This document shows, in pieces, positions 8,457 through 17,026 of a stretch of DNA of 64,000 nucleotides. Within the stretch, counting starts at the first letter, position 1; every line of letters starts with the position of its first letter. The translations under genes and the position numbers were made by a program. A model generated the notes under the pieces. That model was not told the origin of the DNA and searched no databases. It saw only the letters and a list, made by a program, of their open reading frames with translations. The DNA is from an uncultured Bacilli bacterium (GTDB taxonomy: Bacteria; Bacillota_I; Bacilli_A; RF39; UBA660), in the NCBI GenBank assembly GCA_910584165.1, contig CAJTZU010000008.1, positions 1-64,000 on the forward strand, read 5' to 3'.

Positions 8457-9704
8457 TTATTTTTTTATAAAATAGCTTTTTGGAATATCTTTTTCTTTTA
8501 ACTGTTGACTTAATTCAAAAGTATCTTTTAAAATCATATATTCCTCATTTGTTGGCATTACAATTACTTGGAATTTAGAATGAATTGTAGATATGACTCC
8601 ACTTTTCTTATCTTTAAAACTAGCCACACTATTATTGGCATTACTATCTAATTCTACTCCTAACGCGTTTGAGATAGAATTGATAATATCTGCTCTTAAA
8701 GTAATAGCATTTTCTCCAATTCCTGCCGTAAATACGATAGCATCTAGTTCTCCATTTAATTCAACAAAATATTGGGCAATAAAATTAACAATAGATTTTC
8801 TTAACATTTTGATTGCTAATTGTGCCATTTCATCTCCATTATTTGCTAATTCTTCTATATCTCTAAAATCATTTTTTCCTGCTATACCAAGTAGACCACT
8901 GTTTTTATTTAAAATATGATTTACTTCTTCTACAGATAGATTTCTTTCTTTGCAGATATATTCAATAACGGAACTATCAATAGTGCCACAACGAGTTCCC
9001 ATAACAAGACCATCTAGTGGTGTTAATCCCATTGTAGTATTATGACATTTTCCATCTTTGACAGCACAGATACTAGCACCACTACCGATATGACAAATAA
9101 TTAAGTTAACATCTTTTTTCTTAAAATGTTCTTGCATACTTTCTGTGATATATTTATGACTAGTTCCATGGAAACCATATTTTCTAACACTATTATCTCT
9201 ATACCACTCTATGGGTACTGCATACATAAAGTTTTCTTGTGGCATTGTTTGATGGAATGCCGTATCAAAAACAGCGACTTGTGGAACATCTGGCATTAGT
9301 TTTTTCATACTTTCAATTCCTGCAATTTCTCCTGGGTGATGTAGAGGTCCTAACTTTGTTAAAGATTTAATATTTTGTAAAACTTTATCATCTATAATCA
9401 CAGAATTTGAATAAAACTCTCCACCATGTAAAACACGATGACCGATGCCTTGAATTTCACTAATGTCTTTTATAAATTGTTTTTCTAGTAATTCTTTAAA
9501 CATAGTTTGAAGCGCTTCTGTATGATTTTCAATTTGTTTTCTTTTTTCTTCTTTTTTTTCATTCCACTTTAGAGTATAAAAACTATCTAGATTGCCAATT
9601 TTTTCAATGTATCCATTTACGATTAATGTTCCTTCAGGCATAACATATAGAGCAAATTTTAAAGATGAACTTCCAGCATTAATAACTAGAAATTTCCCAC
9701 TCAT
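8457..9704 (-). CDS. ackA: acetate kinase
   Basis: AckA makes acetate and ATP from acetyl phosphate, the substrate-level phosphorylation step of acetate fermentation, and fits with the PFOR gene at 37.4 kb. The 415-residue protein is complete: NAGSSSLKFAL at the N terminus, GHRVLHGGEF near 87, VFDTAFHQTMP near 145, YGFHGTSHKYI near 176, HIGSGAS near 206, DGLVMGTRCG near 231 and FTAGIGENA near 330. The ribosome site AGGAGGTG is eight bases before ATG. No pta lies beside it. The unknown gene upstream on the same strand could read through, but ackA has its own promoter. Confidence 0.97.
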   Translation of the reverse strand: MSGKFLVINAGSSSLKFALYVMPEGTLIVNGYIEKIGNLDSFYTLKWNEKKEEKRKQIENHTEALQTMFKELLEKQFIKDISEIQGIGHRVLHGGEFYSNSVIIDDKVLQNIKSLTKLGPLHHPGEIAGIESMKKLMPDVPQVAVFDTAFHQTMPQENFMYAVPIEWYRDNSVRKYGFHGTSHKYITESMQEHFKKKDVNLIICHIGSGASICAVKDGKCHNTTMGLTPLDGLVMGTRCGTIDSSVIEYICKERNLSVEEVNHILNKNSGLLGIAGKNDFRDIEELANNGDEMAQLAIKMLRKSIVNFIAQYFVELNGELDAIVFTAGIGENAITLRADIINSISNALGVELDSNANNSVASFKDKKSGVISTIHSKFQVIVMPTNEEYMILKDTFELSQQLKEKDIPKSYFIKK

Positions 9705-9730
9705 TTTTTCACCTCCTTACATAGTTATTT

Positions 9731-9759
9731 ATTATATAGAAATAATAAAAAAAGTGCAA
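9731..9759 (-). promoter_or_regulatory. ackA promoter
   Basis: Read on the minus strand: TTGCAC (9759-9754), 17-base spacer, TATAAT (9736-9731), then 26 bases to the ATG. Confidence 0.8.
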
Positions 9760-9775
9760 ATCAGAAAAAAAAGAT

Positions 9776-10873
9776 CTATGCGTGATCTTCTTTCCTTCTA
9801 AAATTAATTTCAATAATTTTAGCTTTATTTTTTGTTTTTTCATTTTTATCCTCAAAAGGATTATTCCTTTCCCCATTTAAAAGGGACGTCATTATTCTTT
9901 TTATCTCTGAATAGTGTCTGAATTCTTCCAAAGACATATTTTGTTTATTAAAAGAAATTTCATGATAAACGGTGTCAATATAGTCTTCATCCATATAATC
10001 ATATTCTTTAATTTTATCTAAGATGCCTAGTTCATTTCCAATAAAATATAATAACTCATCTTCATTAAAATCACATTCAGGATGATTTTCAATATATTGA
10101 TGCACCTGCTCAAATAGAATCAAAAATAGTTTACGCTCTTCTCTTTTATCAAAACTATCCCAGTTTTCAAGAATTATTTTTATTTCTTCTTTTAATTTAT
10201 CAAGAATATGTGGATGAACTTTTAAAAAGTTTGCTAAAGAAATGTCATAGCCACTGATAAAACTAATTAAAATACTATTTATTTTATCTAGTGGAATATC
10301 TTCTTTTCTGTGCCATTTTTGATGAAAAATTTTTTCTAATTGATTGTCTCTAATAGGGGGAATTGTATCAATTAATTTTTCAGCATAATATTCTAACATG
10401 ATTTCACTATTCGCATCATCATTTTCTATAAATAGAAATCCTAATCCTACAGAGACATTTGGACAATTTTTTTTGCACTCTTCAACTAATGCTTGCTCGT
10501 GTAAAAGGGCAATATTTGCCATTATAAAATATTCCATAAATTGTTCTTTATTTTGAGGATTAGCTATTTTGCACATGATAATAGCAAGTTCGTATCTAGT
10601 TTTATCTTCTTCTGGAGGTAATTGCTGTAAATAACTTTTAGCAATCCTATCTACAAAGTCTAAATCCCTTTGAAATTGAAAAATAATAAATTTAATAAAT
10701 TCAAAATCTTTTTGTAATCTAGAAGAGCAAAGTTGAAACATATTTTTATCATTCGAATAGAGAATAACTTTTCTCATAAAATGAAAGTCATCTTCTAGTT
10801 CTTCAATATCTATTCCTTCTATATCATTTCCACGAATATAATCTATTATCATTTTACCAGTATATTTTTTCAT
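9776..10873 (-). CDS. uncharacterised helical protein
   Basis: A 365-residue cytoplasmic-looking protein that I do not recognise. It has no signal peptide or membrane segment. Residues ~25-100 contain loosely repeated helical units with a D/N-hydrophobic-hydrophobic pattern (DFHFMRKVILY, DFEFIKFIIFQF, DLDFVDRIAKSY), reminiscent of helical-repeat proteins, and the middle and C-terminal parts are acidic and helical. The last ~25 residues are basic (KTKNKAKIIEINFRRK). The start ATG has AAGGGGATAAAT upstream. It lies just upstream of ackA on the same strand with a 71-base gap that contains the ackA promoter. Function cannot be assigned. Confidence 0.6.
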   Translation of the reverse strand: MKKYTGKMIIDYIRGNDIEGIDIEELEDDFHFMRKVILYSNDKNMFQLCSSRLQKDFEFIKFIIFQFQRDLDFVDRIAKSYLQQLPPEEDKTRYELAIIMCKIANPQNKEQFMEYFIMANIALLHEQALVEECKKNCPNVSVGLGFLFIENDDANSEIMLEYYAEKLIDTIPPIRDNQLEKIFHQKWHRKEDIPLDKINSILISFISGYDISLANFLKVHPHILDKLKEEIKIILENWDSFDKREERKLFLILFEQVHQYIENHPECDFNEDELLYFIGNELGILDKIKEYDYMDEDYIDTVYHEISFNKQNMSLEEFRHYSEIKRIMTSLLNGERNNPFEDKNEKTKNKAKIIEINFRRKEDHA

Positions 10874-10942
10874 ATTTATCCCCTTACTTAAGTTTTATGT
10901 ATTTTATCCTTCCTTTTCCTTTTTGTCAAATTAAAGGAAAGA

Positions 10943-10973
10943 TTGAAATTTTTAATTCTCTTTATGTTATAAT
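10943..10973 (+). promoter_or_regulatory. pcrA promoter with extended -10
   Basis: TTGAAA (10943-10948), a long 19-base spacer, and TATAAT (10968-10973) preceded by TGT, an extended -10 that can compensate for the spacer. Confidence 0.7.
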
Positions 10974-10997
10974 AGAAAAAGGAAGTAGGAGGATAAG

Positions 10998-13085
10998 ATG
11001 CTTGAAAATTTAAACGAACAACAAAGAGAGTCGATTGAGACAACAGAAGGACCACTATTAGTAATAGCAGGAGCTGGAAGTGGGAAAACGAGAGTGCTTA
11101 CTACTAGAATTGCCTATTTAATTGAAGAGATGGGAGTTGATCCTTCTAATATTTTAGCAATTACATTTACGAACAAAGCAGCGAAGGAGATGCGTGATAG
11201 AGTATGTTCTATGTTAGGCCCTATTGCGTATAGTATACAAATATCAACTTTTCATTCTTTTGGTTTAACATTAGTAAAAGAAAATTATGCTTTATTAGAA
11301 TATAAAAAAGAATTTACTATTTTAGATAGTGATGATTCTTTATCTATTATTAAAAAAATATTAAAAGATTTCAATTTAGATCCTAAAACTTATAATCCTC
11401 GTTTGATTCGAAATAGAATTAGTAGTGCGAAAAATGAAAGGATGGATCCTGAAGACCTTTCTAAATTTAGTGCTTGTGATTTAGATGAAAGGATAGTTGA
11501 AGTATATGAAGCTTATCAAAACAAATTACAAGCCAACAATTCCTTAGATTTTGATGATTTATTATTAAAACCAATAGAATTATTTGAACAATACCCAGAT
11601 GTTTTGAAAGCTTATCAAGAAAGATTTACCTATATTTTAATAGATGAATATCAAGATACGAATGAAGTTCAATATTTATTGACCAAAATGTTAGCAGCTA
11701 AATATAAAAATATATGTGTAGTAGGAGATGAGTCTCAATCTATTTATGCTTTTAGAGGTTCTAATTATCGAAATATATTGAATTTTGAAAAAGATTATAA
11801 AAATTGTAAAATTATTTTGTTAGAGCAGAATTATCGAAGTACAAAAATGATATTAAATGCTGCTAATGATGTTATTAAAAATAACAAGCAGAGAAAAGAA
11901 AAAAAATTATGGACAGATAATAAAGAGGGAGAAAAGTTAATTTATAAACGATGCTTTGATGAAAAAGAGGAAGCTAGTTATGTAACTTCTACAATTCAAA
12001 ATCTTTTAGTATCTGGTGCTTCTCTAGAAGATATTGTTGTTTTGTATCGTACAAATGCCCAATCTCGTACGATTGAGGAAGCAATGTTAAAAGATAATAT
12101 TCCTTATAAAGTAGTAGGTAGTTTTTATTTCTATAATCGTAGAGAAATAAAAGACTTGATTGCGTATTTACGGCTTATTTATAATAAAGATGATGATGTT
12201 AGTTTAACACGTATTATTAATTCTCCTAAAAGAGGAATTGGAGAGAAAACTTTATCTTCTTTAGAAAATAAAGCCAGTATTTTAAATCAAAGTATGTATG
12301 ATACAATTGATTCTGGTAAGGAATTAAAATTCAAAGAGTTAATGGAGTCCATGAAAACAGCAAGTGAGAATTTATCGTTAACAGAATTAGTAGATATGGT
12401 ATTAGAAAAAAGTGGTTTAAAAAAGGAATTAGAGGATGAAAATTCGATAGAAGCAGAAGCAAAAATTGAAAACTTAGAAGAATTTAAATCAATTACGAAG
12501 AATTTTGAGGAAAGATATGGTATAATATCATTAGAAACATTCCTAGAAGAGATTAGTTTAGTAGCAGATGTAGAAGAGCATAAAGATAATACTCATGTAG
12601 TAACTTTAATGACGATACATTCTGCGAAAGGGTTAGAGTTTCCTTATGTATTTGTAGTAGGAATGGAAGAAGGAATTTTTCCACATAGTAGGTCTTTGTA
12701 TGCTAATGATGAGTTAGAGGAAGAAAGAAGACTTTGCTATGTAGCGATTACACGTGCAAAAGAAAAATTGTGGTTAGTCGGTGCTAAAAGAAGAACTTTA
12801 TATGGAATGGATAGTATGAATCCAATTAGTAGATTTGTAAAAGAGATAGAAGAATCTCATATTGATAAAGTAGATTCTTTAGAAGAAAAGGTATCTACTT
12901 CATCTTTCAAGAGAAATTCTATTGATGATACTATTGAATATTCTTGTGGAGAAAAAGTGATTCATAGTGAATTTGGTGAAGGTGTTATTGTTAGTGTAGA
13001 TAAGACAATTTTAACAATCGCATTTCCTCATCCTCATGGAATTAGAAAAATTATGAAAGGTCATAAGAGTATAAGAAAGGTGTAG
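10998..13085 (+). CDS. pcrA: ATP-dependent DNA helicase PcrA/UvrD
   Basis: A superfamily 1A 3'-5' helicase used in repair and removal of replication obstacles. The 695-residue protein is slightly shorter than B. subtilis PcrA (739). Motifs in order: I GAGSGKTR near 25-32, II LIDEYQDTN near 214-222 (Tyr where Phe is common), III GDESQSIYAFRG near 243-254, V MTIHSAKGLEF near 536-546 and VI VAITRAKEKL near 580-589. The C terminus has GEGVIVSVD, matching the Tudor-like tail that binds RNA polymerase in PcrA. GTAGGAGGATAAG precedes the ATG. No ligA is adjacent, unlike the pcrA-ligA pairing of many Firmicutes; ligA lies at 33 kb. Confidence 0.95.
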   Translation: MLENLNEQQRESIETTEGPLLVIAGAGSGKTRVLTTRIAYLIEEMGVDPSNILAITFTNKAAKEMRDRVCSMLGPIAYSIQISTFHSFGLTLVKENYALLEYKKEFTILDSDDSLSIIKKILKDFNLDPKTYNPRLIRNRISSAKNERMDPEDLSKFSACDLDERIVEVYEAYQNKLQANNSLDFDDLLLKPIELFEQYPDVLKAYQERFTYILIDEYQDTNEVQYLLTKMLAAKYKNICVVGDESQSIYAFRGSNYRNILNFEKDYKNCKIILLEQNYRSTKMILNAANDVIKNNKQRKEKKLWTDNKEGEKLIYKRCFDEKEEASYVTSTIQNLLVSGASLEDIVVLYRTNAQSRTIEEAMLKDNIPYKVVGSFYFYNRREIKDLIAYLRLIYNKDDDVSLTRIINSPKRGIGEKTLSSLENKASILNQSMYDTIDSGKELKFKELMESMKTASENLSLTELVDMVLEKSGLKKELEDENSIEAEAKIENLEEFKSITKNFEERYGIISLETFLEEISLVADVEEHKDNTHVVTLMTIHSAKGLEFPYVFVVGMEEGIFPHSRSLYANDELEEERRLCYVAITRAKEKLWLVGAKRRTLYGMDSMNPISRFVKEIEESHIDKVDSLEEKVSTSSFKRNSIDDTIEYSCGEKVIHSEFGEGVIVSVDKTILTIAFPHPHGIRKIMKGHKSIRKV

Positions 13086-13091
13086 GTGAAC

Positions 13092-13250
13092 ATGCAAATA
13101 TTAACGATTTGGGATACTTTAAATGAATGGTCAGATGGTTTTAGAAATTGGCTTTTTGAGCATTATAACAATCCATTATTATGGGTAGGTATTGTAGTAG
13201 GTGGATTTATTATATTTAAAGCTGTATATTCTACTTTAAATAAAGACTAG
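13092..13250 (+). CDS. 52-residue single-span membrane protein
   Basis: A short gene running from ATG at 13092 to TAG at 13248-13250, six bases after pcrA, with ribosome site TAGGTGAAC. The product starts MQILTIWDTLNEWSDGFRNW, then has a hydrophobic span (about residues 29-47, LLWVGIVVGGFIIFKAVY), and ends STLNKD. The amphipathic N-terminal half is rich in aromatic and acidic residues. Its stop codon forms part of the stem of the following terminator, which supports it as the genuine last gene of the pcrA transcript. Function unknown; spacing, ribosome site and terminator placement are the support. Confidence 0.7.
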   Translation: MQILTIWDTLNEWSDGFRNWLFEHYNNPLLWVGIVVGGFIIFKAVYSTLNKD

Positions 13251-13267
13251 TTATTACTAGTCTTTTT
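13242..13267 (+). terminator. terminator of the pcrA transcript
   Basis: AAAGACTAG (13242-13250), six-base loop, CTAGTCTTT (13257-13265) and T. The 5' arm contains the stop codon of the 52-residue gene. Confidence 0.85.
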
Positions 13268-13299
13268 TGATATAATAAATCATTAGAAAGTGGTGAGGT

Positions 13300-14208
13300 A
13301 TGAAAGAATTATTAGGGTCTCATGTATCTTTTTCAAAGGATAAACAAATGTTAGGAAGTGTTATAGAAGCATTAAGTTATCATGCTAATACTTTTATGTT
13401 TTATACAGGTGCTCCTCAAAATACTACTAGAATTCCAATTGATAAAGATTTAACTGTTTTAGCACATAATTTAATGGATAAAGAGAATATTAATATTGAA
13501 AATGTTGTTATTCATGCACCATATATTATTAATTTAGCGAATCCAAAAAATTTTGATTTTAATGTTTCTTTTTTGAAAGAAGAAATTAAAAGAGCGTCTT
13601 CTTTAGGTATTAAAAGAATTGTTTTGCACCCAGGAAGTCATGTGGGATTAGGAATACAAGAGGGAATTAAAAATATTATAAATGCTTTAAATCAAGTAAT
13701 TGAAGAAAAGCAAGAAGTAATTGTTTGTTTAGAAACAATGGCTGGTAAAGGTAGTGAAGTTGGTTCTAAATTAGAAGAGTTAAAAGCAATTATAGATGGT
13801 ATCAAATATTCTGATAAAATTGCGGTATGTATTGATACTTGTCATTTACATGATGCTGGATATGATTTAAAAGAATTTGATTCTTTTTTAGAAGAATTTG
13901 ATAAAGTAATTGGTTTATCTAAATTATTAGTTGTCCATGTAAATGATAGTAAAAATGTTATTTCTTCTCATAAAGATAGACATGAAAATATTGGTTATGG
14001 TATGATAGGTTACAATATCCTTTCAAAGGTTGTCCACCATCCAAGGTTAAAAGATGTCCCTAAGATATTAGAGACTCCTTATATTGGAGAAGGTAAGGAT
14101 AAATATCCACCATATCTCTTTGAAATTGAAATGCTACAGAGCAATACAATTAATGAAAGTTTGATAGAAGATGTAACTTCTTACTATAAAGCTCATAAAA
14201 ATAAATAA
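13300..14208 (+). CDS. nfo: endonuclease IV (AP endonuclease)
   Basis: Nfo cleaves the DNA backbone 5' of abasic sites in base excision repair, using three zinc ions. The 302-residue TIM-barrel protein has the family's metal ligands in VLHPGSHVG near 107-115, CLETMAGKGSEVG near 144-156, CIDTCHLHDAGYD near 177-189, HVNDSKN near 213-219 and ILETP near 255-259. A TATAAT lies at 13271-13276 without a clear -35, and GTGAGG precedes the ATG. Its 3' end overlaps a convergent gene by 59 bases. In B. subtilis nfo (yqfS) is also beside yqfT. Confidence 0.95.
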   Translation: MKELLGSHVSFSKDKQMLGSVIEALSYHANTFMFYTGAPQNTTRIPIDKDLTVLAHNLMDKENINIENVVIHAPYIINLANPKNFDFNVSFLKEEIKRASSLGIKRIVLHPGSHVGLGIQEGIKNIINALNQVIEEKQEVIVCLETMAGKGSEVGSKLEELKAIIDGIKYSDKIAVCIDTCHLHDAGYDLKEFDSFLEEFDKVIGLSKLLVVHVNDSKNVISSHKDRHENIGYGMIGYNILSKVVHHPRLKDVPKILETPYIGEGKDKYPPYLFEIEMLQSNTINESLIEDVTSYYKAHKNK

Positions 14209-14419
14209 TATTTTGATATGTACTAGGAGAAACTTGAGATTTTATTCTGTTAAAAATAGGAGTAGGATTATAAAGAAGTTCCCTCCAGTTTTTCTTTATT
14301 TCATTATAAATTAAATTTACTTCATCATTTGATAAGATAATATTATTTTTATTCGCAAAAGTAGTAATATCTTCTTTCGTTAATTGATTGACGTAGGAAT
14401 GAATAATTTTTTCTATCAT
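14150..14419 (-). CDS. small protein, possibly YqfT (DUF2624)-like
   Basis: An 89-residue helical, basic protein on the minus strand whose 3' end overlaps nfo. The layout (hydrophobic N-terminal helix, then a region with ILSNDEVNLIYNEIKKNW and a tail with PIFNRIKSQVSPSTYQNI) resembles the DUF2624 family; in B. subtilis that family member, YqfT, is encoded next to nfo, although in the same direction. No good ribosome site is visible before the ATG at 14419, and the convergent overlap is unusual, so this remains a moderate call. Function of the family is unknown. Confidence 0.5.
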   Translation of the reverse strand: MIEKIIHSYVNQLTKEDITTFANKNNIILSNDEVNLIYNEIKKNWRELLYNPTPIFNRIKSQVSPSTYQNIIYFYELYSKKLHLLSNFH

Positions 14420-14469
14420 ACTATAGGGTATGTAAAAAATTAAATTTTGTGCATAGTTTGGGGGTTTTT

Positions 14470-16548
14470 ATGAAAAAAAGAACATTAAATCATTATCAAT
14501 ACTATAAAAAGAAAAAAATAGATAATACACCTATGATTCATAGAAGATATAAAATTTTAATTTTACTTGTAATGATTTGTTATGTTGTTTTAACTGTGCG
14601 TTTATATAAAGTTCAAATTCTTCAAAATAAACATTATATGGATGTAGTTATTGAGCTTAGTAATAATATTGTAGAAGGTTCTACTGCTCCAAGAGGAAGA
14701 ATTTATGATAGAAATGGTGTTTTACTAGTTGACAATGTACCGGTTAAAATGATTACTTATAAAAAAGCAAAAGGAGTTACTACTTCTAGAGAAATTGAAA
14801 TGGCTTATAAGATAGCGGAATTAATTTCGGTTGATTATGCCGATTTAAAAGAAGAGACATTAAAGGATTTTTGGATTTTAAATCATGCAAAATTAGCGAA
14901 CAATAAAATAACGGAGAAAGAATGGCAATTATTAAAGGAACGAAAGTTAACAAATGAAGATATTGCTAAAAGAAAATTAGAAAGAGTAACGAAAGAAGAA
15001 CTAGAACAATACAAAGAAATTGATTTAGAAGCAGCATATATTTATTATTTAATGAATAAAGGATATTCTTTTGCTGAAAAAGTAATTAAGAAAGAAAAAG
15101 TTACAGATGAAGAGTATGCTATTATAGCAGCTAATAAAGATGATTTAGAGGGATTTAATACTGTATTAGATTGGGAAAGATATTATCCTAATGGAAATAC
15201 TTTTCGTTCTATTTTAGGAAATGTATCTAGTAGTGAAAGTGGTGTTCCAAAAGAACTTAAGGATTCTTATTTAGCGCTCGGTTATTCTCTTACGGATAGA
15301 ATTGGAATTAGTTATTTAGAATATCAATATGAATCTATTTTAAGAGGTAAGAAAACAAAATATAAAGTTTCTAAAGATGGAAATTATGAAGTAATAGAAG
15401 AAGGCGTAAGAGGAAATGATATTGTTTTAACAATTGATATTAAATTACAAAAAGAAGTAGAAAGAATATTAGAACAAGAATTACTTTCTACTAAAAAGAA
15501 TGATAAATATACAGATTATTTAGATAGAGGATTTGTAGTAATTCAAAATCCAAATACTGGTGAAATACTTGCTATGGCAGGAAAGCAACTTGTTGAGAAA
15601 AATGGTAAATATGTTGTTCAAGATTATAGTCCTGGTGTTATTAATTCTATTGTGACTCCTGGTTCTTCTGTAAAGGCAGCATCTCATATGGTAGGATATG
15701 TAACAGGAAACTTAGAAATAGGGGAAGTTAGAAATGATGCCTGTATAAAGTTAGCAGCTACTCCATTAAAGTGTTCTCATACCGCTTATGGAAATATTAA
15801 TGATTTACAAGCTTTAAAATATTCTTCTAATACTTATCAATTTCATACTGCTATGAAAGTTGGAAAGGGAAAATATCGATATAATTATCCATTAAAAATA
15901 GATACAAAAGCATTTGATACTTACCGAAATATATTTGGACAGTTTGGTTTAGGGGTTAAGACAGAAATAGATTTACCAAATGAATTTGAAGGATATAAAG
16001 GCACTAAAAGAGATTCTGGTTTATTATTAGATTTTGCGATTGGACAGTATGATAACTATACACCAATTCAGTTATCTCAATATATTACAACGGTTGCTAC
16101 AAACGGAAAAAGAATGAAACCATATTTGTTAAAGGCAGTTTATGAGCCAACTAAAGAAAAATTAACAAGTGTTATTTTTAAAAGTTCACCAACAGTATTA
16201 GGCAATGTAGATGCACCATCTCTTTATTTTAATCGTATTAAAGAGGGACTTGAAATGGTATTCGCATCTGGTGGAACAGGATATGGTTTTATTGATAGTA
16301 AATATCATCCTGCAGGAAAAACGGGAACTTCTCAAAGTTTTGTTGATACAACAGGAGATGGAAATATTGATACAGAAACTCTTTCCACTGTTTTAGTAGC
16401 TTATGCACCTTATGAAAAACCTACTGTAACTTTTACAATTGTTACCCCAAATGTAGGAACTGGAGATATTGGATTTAATCAAATGTCTAGGATAAATAAG
16501 CGTATAAGTCAAAAAGTTTCTAAAAAATACTTTGAAATTTATAAATAA
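14470..16548 (+). CDS. class B penicillin-binding protein (peptidoglycan transpeptidase)
   Basis: A PBP2/FtsI-type enzyme cross-linking peptidoglycan outside the membrane. From the ATG at 14470 (GGGGG five bases upstream; an in-frame GTG at 14449 is less likely) the product has 692 residues: basic cytoplasmic tail, one membrane span (about 25-43), a dimerisation/pedestal region with RGRIYDRNGVLL near 70-81, and the transpeptidase domain with SxxK as SSVK (Ser399), SxN as SSN and KTG at 617-619 (GKTGTSQ). All catalytic motifs are intact. Whether it serves division or elongation cannot be settled from sequence alone; a SEDS partner gene is at 52 kb. Confidence 0.88.
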   Translation: MKKRTLNHYQYYKKKKIDNTPMIHRRYKILILLVMICYVVLTVRLYKVQILQNKHYMDVVIELSNNIVEGSTAPRGRIYDRNGVLLVDNVPVKMITYKKAKGVTTSREIEMAYKIAELISVDYADLKEETLKDFWILNHAKLANNKITEKEWQLLKERKLTNEDIAKRKLERVTKEELEQYKEIDLEAAYIYYLMNKGYSFAEKVIKKEKVTDEEYAIIAANKDDLEGFNTVLDWERYYPNGNTFRSILGNVSSSESGVPKELKDSYLALGYSLTDRIGISYLEYQYESILRGKKTKYKVSKDGNYEVIEEGVRGNDIVLTIDIKLQKEVERILEQELLSTKKNDKYTDYLDRGFVVIQNPNTGEILAMAGKQLVEKNGKYVVQDYSPGVINSIVTPGSSVKAASHMVGYVTGNLEIGEVRNDACIKLAATPLKCSHTAYGNINDLQALKYSSNTYQFHTAMKVGKGKYRYNYPLKIDTKAFDTYRNIFGQFGLGVKTEIDLPNEFEGYKGTKRDSGLLLDFAIGQYDNYTPIQLSQYITTVATNGKRMKPYLLKAVYEPTKEKLTSVIFKSSPTVLGNVDAPSLYFNRIKEGLEMVFASGGTGYGFIDSKYHPAGKTGTSQSFVDTTGDGNIDTETLSTVLVAYAPYEKPTVTFTIVTPNVGTGDIGFNQMSRINKRISQKVSKKYFEIYK

Positions 16549-16559
16549 TTTGCTATAAT
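16532..16559 (+). promoter_or_regulatory. promoter of rpmG-efp operon
   Basis: TTGAAA (16532-16537), 16-base spacer, TATAAT (16554-16559) preceded by TGC (extended -10). It overlaps the end of the PBP gene. Confidence 0.75.
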
Positions 16560-16590
16560 AGTTGTGCGTAACAAGAAGGAGGGAAAGAGT

Positions 16591-16758
16591 ATGGCAAAAA
16601 AAGGAGAGGCAAGACAAAGAATCACTCTTAAATGTACTGTTTGTGGAGAAGAAAACTATCGTACACAAAAGAATAAAAGAAATACAACAGACCGTTTAGA
16701 ATTAAATAAATTTTGTGCTAAATGTAGAAAAGTAACACCACATAAAGAGGAGAAATAA
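16591..16758 (+). CDS. rpmG: ribosomal protein bL33 (zinc-binding form)
   Basis: A 55-residue large-subunit protein with the L33 signature and two CxxC knuckles (CTVC near residue 14 and CAKC near 42), so it is the zinc-containing C+ type. The in-frame GTG at 16564 is upstream of the ribosome site; the ATG at 16591 follows AAGAAGGAGGG and yields the usual MAKKGEARQRITLKC start. In many Firmicutes rpmG precedes secE-nusG; here it is followed by an unrelated small basic gene and efp. Confidence 0.93.
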   Translation: MAKKGEARQRITLKCTVCGEENYRTQKNKRNTTDRLELNKFCAKCRKVTPHKEEK

Positions 16759-16762
16759 TTAA

Positions 16763-17026
16763 ATGTTTCGTCATTTTATTACAGGAATTAATTATGCAAA
16801 ATTAATTTCCATGCAAGCAAATCAAGAATCTTTCGCTCCTCATGCTATTAGTAGAAAAGCACAACTAAAAATAGAAAATAAAAAAGTAACAGCGAAAGTA
16901 AATACTAGTAGATTGGAATCTACTAGAGAAAGAAAACATAAAAAGAAACCCAAAGTAAAAGTTCTTACAAAAGATAATAAAGAAGGACTTTTATCAAGTT
17001 TAGGAGGGGGAAGTAAAAATGTTTAA
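16763..17026 (+). CDS. small basic protein of unknown function in the rpmG-efp operon
   Basis: An 87-residue gene four bases after rpmG and overlapping efp by eight bases, so firmly within an operon of translation genes. The product is strongly basic, with a K/R-rich run near residues 55-70 (RERKHKKKPKVKVL). It contains no membrane span, so it is not SecE, the usual neighbour of rpmG. The N terminus (FRHFITGINYAKLISMQANQ) is hydrophobic-amphipathic. Charge and location suggest a ribosome- or RNA-associated protein; this is inference. AAAGAGGAG gives a ribosome site inside the rpmG end. Confidence 0.7.
   Translation: MFRHFITGINYAKLISMQANQESFAPHAISRKAQLKIENKKVTAKVNTSRLESTRERKHKKKPKVKVLTKDNKEGLLSSLGGGSKNV

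Noticed and set aside
16763..17026. SecE, expected after rpmG
   Set aside because: The product has no membrane span and no SecE motif, and is followed by efp, not nusG.
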